64,000 bases of DNA, taken from positions 32,024 through 96,023 of the forward strand of contig CAYRMG010000001.1 in NCBI GenBank assembly GCA_964425585.1, in the 5' to 3' direction. The translations under genes and the position numbers were made by a program. Below are positions 50,897 through 58,612 of this stretch, piece by piece. The notes beneath the pieces are model-generated. The model was not told the origin of the DNA, searched no databases, and saw nothing but the letters and a program-made list of their open reading frames with translations. Origin of the DNA: Aquifex sp964425585. GTDB lineage: Bacteria > Aquificota > Aquificia > Aquificales > Aquificaceae. How positions within the stretch are numbered: the stretch's first letter is position 1; each line of letters starts with the position of its first letter.

Positions 50897-51964
50897 TTAT
50901 TCTTCATTCTTTTTATCTGAAGCCTGCCTTATTTTCGTTGCTATACCGTGGAGAATAGCTCCGCCCGCTGCGGCTGCTGCAGCAACGGCTCCAACTTTAT
51001 CCGCCTTACTCTCAATAGCGGGAACCGGTATACCTCCGATTCTTTCGTAGAACGGACCGTTATCCCAGAAGTTGTTTTCCGCACACCCTATGCATCCGTG
51101 ACCCGACTGTATGGGGTAAGAAAGTCCGTTATACCATCTCAGATTTCCGCAGGAGTTGTAAGTCGTGGGTCCCCTGCACCCTACCTTGTATAAACACCAT
51201 CCCTTCTTTGCTCCTTCATCATCAAACTGTTCGACAAACTGACCCGCGTTGAAAAATGCCCTTCTGTAGCAGGTATCGTGGATTCTGTTTCCGTAGAACA
51301 TCTTAGGTCTTCCCTGACTATCAAGGGGAGGAATTTTATCAAAGAGAACCATATACATTATTACTCCTGTCATAACTTCTGCTATGGGGGGACATCCAGG
51401 AACCTTTATTATGGGTTTATCTTTAATAACTTTATCTATTGAAACCGCATGGGTAGGATTCGGTTTTGCCGCTTGAACACATCCCCACGATGCACAACTT
51501 CCCCACGCTATTATCGCTTTAGCACCTTCCGCACTTTCCTTTAGTATCTCTACAAAAGGTCTTCCCCCTATTATGCAAAACATTCCATCCTCTCCGAGCG
51601 GTGGATTTCCCTCTACCGCAAGTATGTAGTTGCCCCAGTATTCTTTTATTATCTTTTCCCTGTGTTTTTCTATTGCCTCACCGGCCGCCGCTGAAAGGGT
51701 ATCGTCGTATTCAAGGGAAATCATACTAAGAACAACATCCGAAGCAAGAGGCGTCGCGGAACGTATAAAACTTTCGGAGCAACAGGTGCACTCAAGTCCG
51801 TGTATCCATAAAACGGGAACGCGGGGCTTTGTTTCCATAGCCTTAACCACCTGGGGAACCATTGAAGGTGCAAGCCCCATGAGTCCCGTTATGGTAGTTG
51901 CAAACTTAAGGAAATCTCTTCTGCTAACACCGTGCCTTTTAAAGACTTCCCAGAATGTTTCCAT
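50897..51964 (-). CDS. hupS: NiFe hydrogenase small subunit, O2-tolerant type
   Basis: 355 residues with three iron-sulfur clusters. A Tat signal peptide SRRDFLKF (14-21) leads into the mature part. The proximal cluster cysteines are C59, C61, C62, C157, C162 and C191: two more (C61, C162) than in standard O2-sensitive hydrogenases, as in the [4Fe-3S] cluster of E. coli Hyd-1. A medial/distal cluster set is in HDTCYRRAFF and CGNLRWY...CIGC. A C-terminal hydrophobic stretch (about 320-341) anchors it to the membrane. Shine-Dalgarno GGGAGG precedes the ATG. Confidence 0.97.
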   Translation of the reverse strand: METFWEVFKRHGVSRRDFLKFATTITGLMGLAPSMVPQVVKAMETKPRVPVLWIHGLECTCCSESFIRSATPLASDVVLSMISLEYDDTLSAAAGEAIEKHREKIIKEYWGNYILAVEGNPPLGEDGMFCIIGGRPFVEILKESAEGAKAIIAWGSCASWGCVQAAKPNPTHAVSIDKVIKDKPIIKVPGCPPIAEVMTGVIMYMVLFDKIPPLDSQGRPKMFYGNRIHDTCYRRAFFNAGQFVEQFDDEGAKKGWCLYKVGCRGPTTYNSCGNLRWYNGLSYPIQSGHGCIGCAENNFWDNGPFYERIGGIPVPAIESKADKVGAVAAAAAAGGAILHGIATKIRQASDKKNEE

Positions 51965-51986
51965 ACCGAACCTCCCTTTTAACTTA

Positions 51987-52021
51987 AGTATAACTTTTTA
52001 AAAATGAATTTTCATTCATTT
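51987..52021 (-). promoter_or_regulatory. Hydrogenase operon promoter with inverted repeat
   Basis: A -10 box TATACT (minus strand, 51992-51987) is preceded, 17 bases upstream, by ATGAAA lying inside a perfect inverted repeat: AAATGAAT, 4-base spacer, ATTCATTT (52002-52021). The repeat covers the -35 area, as an operator or activator site would. The divergent Rrf2 gene is an obvious candidate regulator; this is inference. Confidence 0.5.
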
Positions 52022-52141
52022 AACTTATGGGAATTATTAAAAGGACTTAAATGTCTAAAGGACAGCATATATGGGCAAAATAAGGGTTATGGATACGGTT
52101 GCCTACAACCGAAAAGTGAATAGAGTATAGTATATTATTAT

Positions 52142-52155
52142 AATATCATGATATT
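52142..52155. promoter_or_regulatory. Perfect palindrome over the rrf2 start codon
   Basis: AATATCATGATATT, a perfect 14-base palindrome centred on the ATG of the Rrf2 gene (52148). A TATAAT at 52139-52144 overlaps it. It could be an autoregulatory site, or a chance AT-rich palindrome. Confidence 0.3.
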
Positions 52156-52585
52156 TTCGGATACCGTAAGGTATGCTCTTATTGCGCTGTCATACCTTGC
52201 TCTAAACAGGGACCGGTTAGTTAAGGTTGAGGAAATCGCAAAGGTTCACAAGATACCTAAGCCTTTTCTCGCAAAGGTTATGCACGAACTTTCAAAGAGA
52301 GGACTTGTTTACTCTGTAAAGGGACCGAGAGGGGGTTTCACCCTTACAAAGGAGCCCGACGAAATCACTATATGGGATGTAATAAAGGTATTTGGGGAAG
52401 AATACAGATACCAGATGTGTCTTCTCCATGCTCACAAGTGCAGTGAGTTCAACGATAACCCCTGTGTAGTTCACGATAAATGGGAAGAATTAAAGTCCAC
52501 AATAGTTAATTTTTTTAAAAACACCTCAATACTTGACCTCACAGGAATAGAGGAAAGGCAGTTTCAGGAAGTTAAAAAGCTCTAA
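52148..52585 (+). CDS. Rrf2-family transcriptional regulator, probable Fe-S sensor
   Basis: 145 residues. The winged helix DNA-binding domain is at about 1-75 with SVKGPRGGFTLTKEPDEITIWDVI, the Rrf2 signature (about 58-81). Three cysteines follow in the dimerisation region: C92, C100, C108 (spacing 7 and 7), the usual position for a [2Fe-2S] or [4Fe-4S] cluster in IscR, NsrR and RsrR. A cluster is thus plausible but not proven. It is transcribed divergently from the hydrogenase operon (183-base gap), so regulation of hydrogenase by redox or Fe-S status is an attractive inference. The last 4 bases overlap polX. Confidence 0.85.
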   Translation: MIFSDTVRYALIALSYLALNRDRLVKVEEIAKVHKIPKPFLAKVMHELSKRGLVYSVKGPRGGFTLTKEPDEITIWDVIKVFGEEYRYQMCLLHAHKCSEFNDNPCVVHDKWEELKSTIVNFFKNTSILDLTGIEERQFQEVKKL

Positions 52586-54330
52586 GCTTTTGCAAACTTC
52601 TTTCTCTTTTCGTAAACGAACTTTTTTAGTTCGTCAAGGTCAAAGGTGTTTATAACCTTGTCGGGTGTTGCCCATCCCCTTCTTGCAAGTCCAACGCCGA
52701 GATGCATAAGTCCGAGCTGTCTGGCGGAATGGGCATCCGTAACTATTCCTATGTATGTTCCCTCTTCCATGCACTTTCTTACGTTTTCGGGGGATAGGTC
52801 CATTCTCTGGGTGTTCAGTTCAAGGGCTGTTCCCGTTTCCTTGGCAAGCTTTATTATTCTCTTCATATCAACGGGATAACCTTCCCTGTATCCGTATTGT
52901 TTTCCTGTAGGGTGACCTATCATATTGACATAAGGGTTCTCTATAGCCTTGAGTATTCTTTCGGTGTTATCCTGCTCAAATCTTGAGTGTATAGATGCGA
53001 CTATAAAATCAAATTTTTCAAGGAAATCATCGGGAAGGTCAAGGGAGCCATCGGGAAGTATATCAACCTCCGCACCTTTCAGTATGTAAAAACCTTTCGG
53101 ATTGTATTCTTTGTTTAATCTGTCTATCTCTTTCCACTGTTTTTCGTATCTCTCGGGAGAAAGTCCGTTTGCTACCCTTGCACTCGGTGAGTGGTCTCCT
53201 ATAACTATGTATTGATATCCGAGTTTATAAGCGGTTTCCACCATTTCTTCAAGCGTGTTTACACCGTCGCTCCAGTTTGTATGCATATGAAGGTCTCCCT
53301 TTATGTCTTTTAGCTCTACAAGTTTGGGGAGTTTATGCTCAAGGGCAAGCTCTATCTCTCCCCAGTCTTCCCTTATCTCCGGCGGAATCCACTCCATACC
53401 GAGAAGGTTGTAAACCTCCTCTTCCGTTTCTCCTCCTATCCTTTCTTCTGTGTCCGCCCTGAAAACACCGTATTCGTTAACTTTAAGCCCCTTTTCCTTT
53501 GCTATGTCCCTTATTCTTATGTTGTGTTGTTTTGAGCCTGTGAAATATTGAAGTGCAGCCCCCCACTGGTGGGGTTCAACTGTCCTGAGGTCTACCTGTC
53601 TACCCGTTTCAAGGATTATACTTGACTTTGTCTCTCCCTTTGCAAGAACTTCCATAATTCTCGGGTATTTTGTAAAGTGTTCGTGAATTTTCTTCCAGTT
53701 TTCCCTTTTTGCGGAAACGAGGATGTCTATGTCCCCGATAGTCTCCTTTCTTCTTCTTAAGCTCCCGGCTACGGATATGGTTTCGTATAAATCCTTTGCT
53801 TTTTCCATATGGTTCAGAACCTCTTGAGCCATGTTGTAAGCTTCTATAAGGGGAATTCTTTCCTTACTTTTTTCCCATATCTCTATTCCCCTTAAAATCC
53901 TTAGAGCCTTTACGGGGCCAAACCCCCTAATTTTGTTAAACTTTCCTTTCTTGAGAGCCTCTATGAACTCCTCCTTAGTTCTTATACCCAAAACCTCGTA
54001 AGCTATCTTTAACGTTTTGGGTCCGACACCGGGCGCATCCATAAGCTCAAGCAGACCCTCGGGAACCATACGCCTCAGCTCTTCATACTTCTTTATGGTT
54101 CCCGTTTTGAGGAATTCCTCTATCTTTAATAGGGTAGATTCTCCTATTCCCTGCATTTTGTGTAGTTTTCTTTCATAAAATGCTTTTTCAACGTCCTCAG
54201 GCAGTTCCGCTATGAGGTTTGCCACCTTTCTGTATGTTCTTATTCTGTAAGGATTTTCACCCAGGAACTCAAGTATGTCCGCCATCCTTTCAAAGATTCT
54301 TGAAAGTTCCTGATTTTTATTCATATGCAT
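52582..54330 (-). CDS. polX: DNA polymerase/3'-5' exonuclease PolX
   Basis: 582 residues: an N-terminal pol-beta-type polymerase (helix-hairpin-helix MDAPGVGPKTLKIAYEVLG and the nucleotidyltransferase motif SLRRRKETIGDIDILVSA, about 188-205) and a C-terminal PHP domain (from about 340; DLHMHTNWSDG with metal-binding histidines, IGDHSPSA, and VTDAHSARQL). PolX proteins fill gaps and act in base excision repair. It follows hemH by 4 bases. The 3' end overlaps the convergent rrf2 gene by 4 bases. Confidence 0.96.
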   Translation of the reverse strand: MHMNKNQELSRIFERMADILEFLGENPYRIRTYRKVANLIAELPEDVEKAFYERKLHKMQGIGESTLLKIEEFLKTGTIKKYEELRRMVPEGLLELMDAPGVGPKTLKIAYEVLGIRTKEEFIEALKKGKFNKIRGFGPVKALRILRGIEIWEKSKERIPLIEAYNMAQEVLNHMEKAKDLYETISVAGSLRRRKETIGDIDILVSAKRENWKKIHEHFTKYPRIMEVLAKGETKSSIILETGRQVDLRTVEPHQWGAALQYFTGSKQHNIRIRDIAKEKGLKVNEYGVFRADTEERIGGETEEEVYNLLGMEWIPPEIREDWGEIELALEHKLPKLVELKDIKGDLHMHTNWSDGVNTLEEMVETAYKLGYQYIVIGDHSPSARVANGLSPERYEKQWKEIDRLNKEYNPKGFYILKGAEVDILPDGSLDLPDDFLEKFDFIVASIHSRFEQDNTERILKAIENPYVNMIGHPTGKQYGYREGYPVDMKRIIKLAKETGTALELNTQRMDLSPENVRKCMEEGTYIGIVTDAHSARQLGLMHLGVGLARRGWATPDKVINTFDLDELKKFVYEKRKKFAKA

Positions 54331-54334
54331 TAAC

Positions 54335-55264
54335 TTATGTTTCTTTCACAATCTTCTCAAGGGCTTTTATGAATGTAGGATGGGTTTGGAGCGTCGGAAT
54401 ACGTATGAACTCTTCACATCCGAGCCTCTCGGCAAGATTCTTATAAACGTGGTCCAGCTCGTAAAGGGTTTCACTATGTTCGGATACAAAGGATATAGGT
54501 ATTACAACTAATTTTTTTATTCCTTTCTCTATTGAGTTTCTAATCGCTTCCTCCGTTGAAGGCTCAAGCCACTTCCCGAAACCGACTTTACTCTGGTAAG
54601 CGAGGGTATGGGAAGCTTTCGGAAAGTGTTGCATTATGAGTTTTACGGTTTCCTCCGTTTGTTTTTGGTAAGGGTCTCCTTTTTCAATAATCTTCTTAGG
54701 CAGACTGTGGGCGGAAAATATAAAGTGGTAATCCTCGGGCTTTTCCACCTTTTCCCTTATTCTTTCAACCCACGCCTTTATAAAAAGGGGGTGATTGTAA
54801 AAATGGAACACCTTTCTAACCTTTAGGTTTTCAGCTTTTAACTCCTTTACAGCCCTTTGAAACTCATTGAATGCGGAACCCGTTGTAGTTATACTAAACT
54901 GGGGATATAAAGGCAACAGGATAATTTCCTTTATTCCCTCGTCAATGAGTGTTTTTAAGGCATCCCTTATAAAGGGTTTCCAGTATCTCATACCGACGAC
55001 AACCTTGTAGCTTTCTCCCAACTTATCCTGCAGTGCTTTTGCTTGCTCAAGGGTCTGTTCAAGCTGGGGGGATTTCCCTCCCATTACTTCGTAATACTCC
55101 CTTGTCTTTCTTGCCCTTACCTTTGCAATCAGCTTTGCAAGAAACTTCTGAAAAGGCAGCTTAAATATGTCAGGGTCCGAAAATAAGTTATAAAGAAAAG
55201 GCTCTACGTCTTCAAGGGAATTGGGACCCCCTAGATTTATCAAGATAACACCCTTTTTACTCAA
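54335..55264 (-). CDS. hemH: Ferrochelatase
   Basis: Inserts ferrous iron into protoporphyrin to give haem, needed by the hydrogenase cytochrome b and respiratory chain. The 309-residue protein has LINLGGPNSLEDVEPFL (about 8-24), LYPQFSITTTGSAF (about 118-131), FSAHSLPKKIIEKGDPY with the catalytic histidine (about 183-199), YQSKVGFGKWLEPS and the late FVSEHSETLYELD. Overlaps rnc by 8 bases. Confidence 0.96.
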   Translation of the reverse strand: MSKKGVILINLGGPNSLEDVEPFLYNLFSDPDIFKLPFQKFLAKLIAKVRARKTREYYEVMGGKSPQLEQTLEQAKALQDKLGESYKVVVGMRYWKPFIRDALKTLIDEGIKEIILLPLYPQFSITTTGSAFNEFQRAVKELKAENLKVRKVFHFYNHPLFIKAWVERIREKVEKPEDYHFIFSAHSLPKKIIEKGDPYQKQTEETVKLIMQHFPKASHTLAYQSKVGFGKWLEPSTEEAIRNSIEKGIKKLVVIPISFVSEHSETLYELDHVYKNLAERLGCEEFIRIPTLQTHPTFIKALEKIVKET

Positions 55265-55928
55265 TGTTTGCCTCCCTTAAAACTTCAATAAGGTTTTTGG
55301 CAGCTTCCTGCTCCGCTTCCTTTTTTGTTCTTCCCTCGCCTACACTCCTGAACTCCTTAACGCTCGCCTCAACGATAAACTTCTTTTCGTGGCTGGGCCC
55401 TTCAACGCTTATGAGCCTGTAAGAGGGTCTTACCTTCCAGTGCTTCTGGGTTATCTCTTGAAGTATGGATTTGAAGTTCTTTTTTGTTTTGCCTTCTTTT
55501 ATAGCCCTTAGTATTTCTTCACGAAAATGTTTATAAAAGAGCTCTCTTGTAAAGTTTGCATCCCTACCGCTGTCTATGTAAATGGCAGCCCAGACCGCTT
55601 CAAATGCATCTCCTATAACGGTTTCGTTTATCTTACCTCTCTTTATTTTTATGAATTTTTCAAGCTCAAGCTTTCTCGCAAGCAGATTAAAAAACTCTTC
55701 GCTTATCAGGTATGCCTTCAGGGGGGAGAGGTATCCCTCCCTTTTTCGGGGATAGAGCTGAACAAGCAGGTCAACGATAAAGAAGTTAACGAGGGAATCG
55801 CCGAGGAACTCAAGGGTTTCGTAATGTTCATTTCTTGAAACGGATATATGGGTAAGAGCTTTCTCTAAAAGGGTTTTATCCTTAAATGTATATCCGAGCT
55901 TCCTTTCAAGCTCTTCAAGCATTCTCAA
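55257..55928 (-). CDS. rnc: Ribonuclease III
   Basis: Cleaves double-stranded RNA in rRNA processing. The 223-residue protein has the signature ETLEFLGDSLV (37-47) with catalytic E40 and D44, the later metal ligands in GDAFEAVWAAIY (about 106-117) and a double-stranded RNA-binding domain (about 148-220). It reads as a close homologue of the structurally studied A. aeolicus RNase III but with many substitutions, so this is a different species or strain. Overlaps glyQ by 14 bases. Confidence 0.97.
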   Translation of the reverse strand: MRMLEELERKLGYTFKDKTLLEKALTHISVSRNEHYETLEFLGDSLVNFFIVDLLVQLYPRKREGYLSPLKAYLISEEFFNLLARKLELEKFIKIKRGKINETVIGDAFEAVWAAIYIDSGRDANFTRELFYKHFREEILRAIKEGKTKKNFKSILQEITQKHWKVRPSYRLISVEGPSHEKKFIVEASVKEFRSVGEGRTKKEAEQEAAKNLIEVLREANIE

Positions 55929-56763
55929 AAAGTTTAAGGTATAGCTTTGCTATCTCCCTTGCCAGGTTATTCATCCTCCTTATGTATCGTGCTCTTTCTT
56001 GAACGGATATAGCTCCCCTTGCATCAAGTATGTTAAAGACGTGGGAACATTTAAGTAGATAGTCATAAGCGGGCATAACGAGTTCGTTCTCTATCAATCT
56101 CTTTGATTCTCTTTCAAACATCTCGTAAACCTTAAAGAGCATATCCGTATCCGCAAGCTCAAAGTTATACTTGCTCCATTCCCATTCGGAACGCTTAAAT
56201 ATATCACCGTAGGTTATTCCCTCTTTCCACTCTATATCAAAAACACTATCCTTGTCCTGTATATACATTGCTATCCTTTCAAGACCGTAGGTTATCTCAA
56301 CCGATATCTCTTCAAGGTCTAAACCTCCGGCCTGTTGGAAGTATGTGAACTGAGTTATCTCCATTCCGTCAAGCCACACTTCCCATCCGAGTCCCCAAGC
56401 CCCGAGTGTGGGACTTTCCCAGTCGTCTTCAACAAATCTAATGTCGTGCTCCTTTGGATTTATACCGAGTGCCTTGAGGCTTTCCAGATATATCTCCTGG
56501 GGATTTTCGGGTGCGGGCTTTAGTATTACTTGAAACTGGTAATAATGTTGGAGCCTGTTGGGGTTTTCTCCATACCTTCCGTCTTGAGGTCTTCTGGAGG
56601 GTTCAACGTATGCGACGTTCCAGGGCTTTTTTCCGAGGACTTTAAGGAAGGTTGCGGGGTTCATAGTCCCCGCACCAACTTCAACATCATAAGGTTGCCA
56701 TATGAGACAACCCTCTTGTGCCCAAAACTTGTGTAGTTTCATTATTATGTCTTGAAAATACAT
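55915..56763 (-). CDS. glyQ: Glycyl-tRNA synthetase alpha subunit
   Basis: 282-residue catalytic subunit of the bacterial (alpha-beta)2 enzyme. Motifs: FWAQEGCLIWQPYDVEVGAGTMNPATFLKVLG, split as WAQEGCLIWQPYDVEVGAG (about 13-31) and MNPATFLKVLG, and YVEPSRRPQDGRYGENPNRLQHYYQFQ. The class II fold is typical. The beta subunit glyS is not in the window. The start lies 7 bases after a TATAAT box with no Shine-Dalgarno. It begins the glyQ-rnc-hemH-polX run. Confidence 0.97.
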   Translation of the reverse strand: MYFQDIIMKLHKFWAQEGCLIWQPYDVEVGAGTMNPATFLKVLGKKPWNVAYVEPSRRPQDGRYGENPNRLQHYYQFQVILKPAPENPQEIYLESLKALGINPKEHDIRFVEDDWESPTLGAWGLGWEVWLDGMEITQFTYFQQAGGLDLEEISVEITYGLERIAMYIQDKDSVFDIEWKEGITYGDIFKRSEWEWSKYNFELADTDMLFKVYEMFERESKRLIENELVMPAYDYLLKCSHVFNILDARGAISVQERARYIRRMNNLAREIAKLYLKLFENA

Positions 56764-56770
56764 GTAGTTA

Positions 56771-56776
56771 ATTATA
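56771..56776 (-). promoter_or_regulatory. -10 box of glyQ, probably leaderless
   Basis: TATAAT on the minus strand, 7 bases before the glyQ ATG; no Shine-Dalgarno. It overlaps the stop region of the thioredoxin-like gene upstream. Confidence 0.45.
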
Positions 56777-56779
56777 AAG

Positions 56780-57043
56780 TTAGAGCCCTTCCTCTAAAAC
56801 CCTGCGGGCTTCCTCCTCGCTCGGAACCCCCACAAAAGCAAGCTTTCCGTCAACTATGCTTGAGGGAACGCTCCTTATCATAAGCTTGGTAACCCAGTAT
56901 CTTCCCTCGGGTGTTGAGATATCAAGAACGTCATACTTAAAGCCGTATTCCTGCTGGAGCTTCCTCCAAAGCGCATCAGCATGGGGACAGGTAGGACACC
57001 ACTGGGATACAAGAAGTATAACGTGCCTGTCTTTTGCCCCCAT
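56780..57043 (-). CDS. Small thioredoxin/glutaredoxin-like protein
   Basis: 87 residues from the ATG at 57043, which overlaps the stop of the gcvH-like gene (TGATG) and has GAGGTG 7 bases upstream; an in-frame ATG at 57073 lies within gcvH and is less likely. The active-site pattern SQWCPTCPHADAL gives a CPTC redox motif (about residues 16-19). The rest fits a small thioredoxin fold with the cis-proline region SVPSSIV (about 58-64). Substrate unknown. Its tight coupling to the lipoyl protein suggests they act together, which is inference. Confidence 0.82.
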   Translation of the reverse strand: MGAKDRHVILLVSQWCPTCPHADALWRKLQQEYGFKYDVLDISTPEGRYWVTKLMIRSVPSSIVDGKLAFVGVPSEEEARRVLEEGL

Positions 57044-57528
57044 CACACGCACCTCATACAGACTATATCCCATTCATCTATGTGTTTTTTCATCTCTTCA
57101 TATGCCTTGTCTCCCGTAACGAGTTCGCTCAGGTCTCTCTTTAGCGTTTCCTCGCTAAGGGGTTTTATCTTAACTATCCACGCATCCCCATAAGGGTCTA
57201 TGTTTATGTAGTTCGGGTCCTCCGCCACTTTGGGATTTACCTCTACTATTTCCCCCTCAACGAGTGCCGGAACGGGACCCGCCCACTTCCCGCTTTCAAG
57301 AGTTGCCACGGGTTTTCCTTTCTTTACTTTAGTTCCCACAGGCTTTACCCTTATATGAAGAAGTCTTCCCGCCCTTGTTTGTCCTACATCGGTTAAGCCT
57401 AAGGTTACTGTTCCGTCCTCGTTAACCCTTACCCATACTTGGTTTTCTATATCGTAGTATAAGTCCTTCGGTATTACGCAACCTTGATACTCCCAAGCTG
57501 TTCCTAAGTCTTTTTCTTGCGTTCCCAT
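57043..57528 (-). CDS. gcvH: GcvH-like lipoyl carrier protein (possible LbpA)
   Basis: 161 residues. The lipoyl-lysine is K81 in ATLESGKWAGPVPA (about 75-88), within the GcvH fold starting at PKDLYYDIENQVWVRV. The ESGKWAGPVPALVEGE form and the coupling to a thioredoxin-like protein resemble LbpA-type lipoate proteins of the sHdr sulfur-oxidation pathway more than glycine-cleavage GcvH; no gcvT, gcvP or hdr genes are in the window. Aquifex genomes encode several gcvH paralogues. Unusual: a C-terminal extension ending CMRCV with a CxxC pair (157, 160), and an early C17. Confidence 0.88.
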   Translation of the reverse strand: MGTQEKDLGTAWEYQGCVIPKDLYYDIENQVWVRVNEDGTVTLGLTDVGQTRAGRLLHIRVKPVGTKVKKGKPVATLESGKWAGPVPALVEGEIVEVNPKVAEDPNYINIDPYGDAWIVKIKPLSEETLKRDLSELVTGDKAYEEMKKHIDEWDIVCMRCV

Positions 57529-57601
57529 TTGCTTTTAATTTTAAGTCTTAAAGCTTCGTAAATCAACATTTACTTATTTACTTTTTTTAAAGAATTTCTA
57601 A

Positions 57602-57607
57602 TATAAT
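57602..57607 (+). promoter_or_regulatory. -10 box of 57616 gene, probably leaderless
   Basis: TATAAT, 8 bases before the ATG at 57616; no Shine-Dalgarno. Confidence 0.45.
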
Positions 57608-57615
57608 TAAGAGCT

Positions 57616-57963
57616 ATGAAAGAGCTTATAGCTTCGGCATTTTTAGGGCTCATCTCAATGGCTTCAACGGGACAGGATTGGTGCCCCAAGGGAAAGGAAG
57701 TAATAGTTAGCCCCAGTGTCAAGATGACCGTAGAGGGCATAGTTGATTATGAAGATGAAAACTTTTGCAGGATACTGATAAATCAAGGAACCGTTAAGAC
57801 GATTTTAATGTTCACCGAAAAGGGAGATTACTACAGGATAATTCAATACGAATACGGTAAGAAAAGAACGGAACTTGATATAAAGGGCAGGAAAGCGGTG
57901 CTCAAGATTTTTGACCAAAAAGGGGAAGTGGTTGAAGAGCTTCGCTCAAGGGAAGCTTTTTAA
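57616..57963 (+). CDS. Small secreted protein of unknown function
   Basis: 115 residues: a short signal peptide (MKELIASAFLGLISMASTG, cleavage after about residue 19), then a beta-rich domain with two cysteines (C23, C51; possible disulfide) and a run of strands (TVKTILMFTEKGDYYRIIQYEY). No family recognised. Its last 4 bases overlap the convergent DUF202 gene. Confidence 0.6.
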   Translation: MKELIASAFLGLISMASTGQDWCPKGKEVIVSPSVKMTVEGIVDYEDENFCRILINQGTVKTILMFTEKGDYYRIIQYEYGKKRTELDIKGRKAVLKIFDQKGEVVEELRSREAF

Positions 57964-58610
57964 ATCAGCTTTAAGACATCAAAGAGGAGCATAAAGTTTA
58001 TTGCGAAAATTATTATTCCTATCATTATGTATAATCCCGTGTGGGTTCTGTAGTATCCCTTATCTACGTCCTTTACCGTTTTGTAAAAGTTCAGAGTTCC
58101 GAGGCTAAGGGACACAAGGCTGAGTATCATTATCGTTATACCTATAAATTTGAGCGATGTTATATCTTGGGAAAAGGTTATATGTAGCTTCTTCTGAAGC
58201 TCCGTAAGGAATATCTCAAACTTGTCAACTACGAAACCGAATATCATAAGGGCTATACTGGTTCTAACCCACGCAAGGAAGGTTCTCTCGGCTGCCATGT
58301 ATATTCTCGGGTCTACAACTTCCTTTTTGTCCACCACTTCACCTCCTTCTATGTAGCGAATGTCGGAGAAAAACTTCAAGAATGCATAAACGTCGGTAAG
58401 AACCGCAAGGGATATTATGATAACGGAAGCCTTCAACAAATATTTGTTAATGTAGCCCAAAAAGAACATGTCAAGAAGTGCGGCCTTGTTCAAAATAAGC
58501 CCGACCGCACTTGCCTGAAAGGAAAGTTTTAAAATAGAAAGGTAGGTTCTCTCTGCGGCCATAAAAAGCCTCGGTTCGTTAAGGGGCGGAAGATGCTTAA
58601 ATATAAGCAT
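57960..58610 (-). CDS. Tandem DUF202 membrane protein
   Basis: 216 residues with about six transmembrane segments. Two similar units are visible: PRLFMAAERTYLSILKLSFQ (about 13-32) and PRIYMAAERTFLAWVRTSIA (about 101-120), each opening a DUF202 (YidH-like) domain. The first copy is degenerate. DUF202 proteins resemble the membrane domain of polyphosphate-linked VTC proteins; their function is unknown. It follows hisH by 2 bases (58611-58612). Confidence 0.75.
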   Translation of the reverse strand: MLIFKHLPPLNEPRLFMAAERTYLSILKLSFQASAVGLILNKAALLDMFFLGYINKYLLKASVIIISLAVLTDVYAFLKFFSDIRYIEGGEVVDKKEVVDPRIYMAAERTFLAWVRTSIALMIFGFVVDKFEIFLTELQKKLHITFSQDITSLKFIGITIMILSLVSLSLGTLNFYKTVKDVDKGYYRTHTGLYIMIGIIIFAINFMLLFDVLKLI

Positions 58611-58612
58611 TT

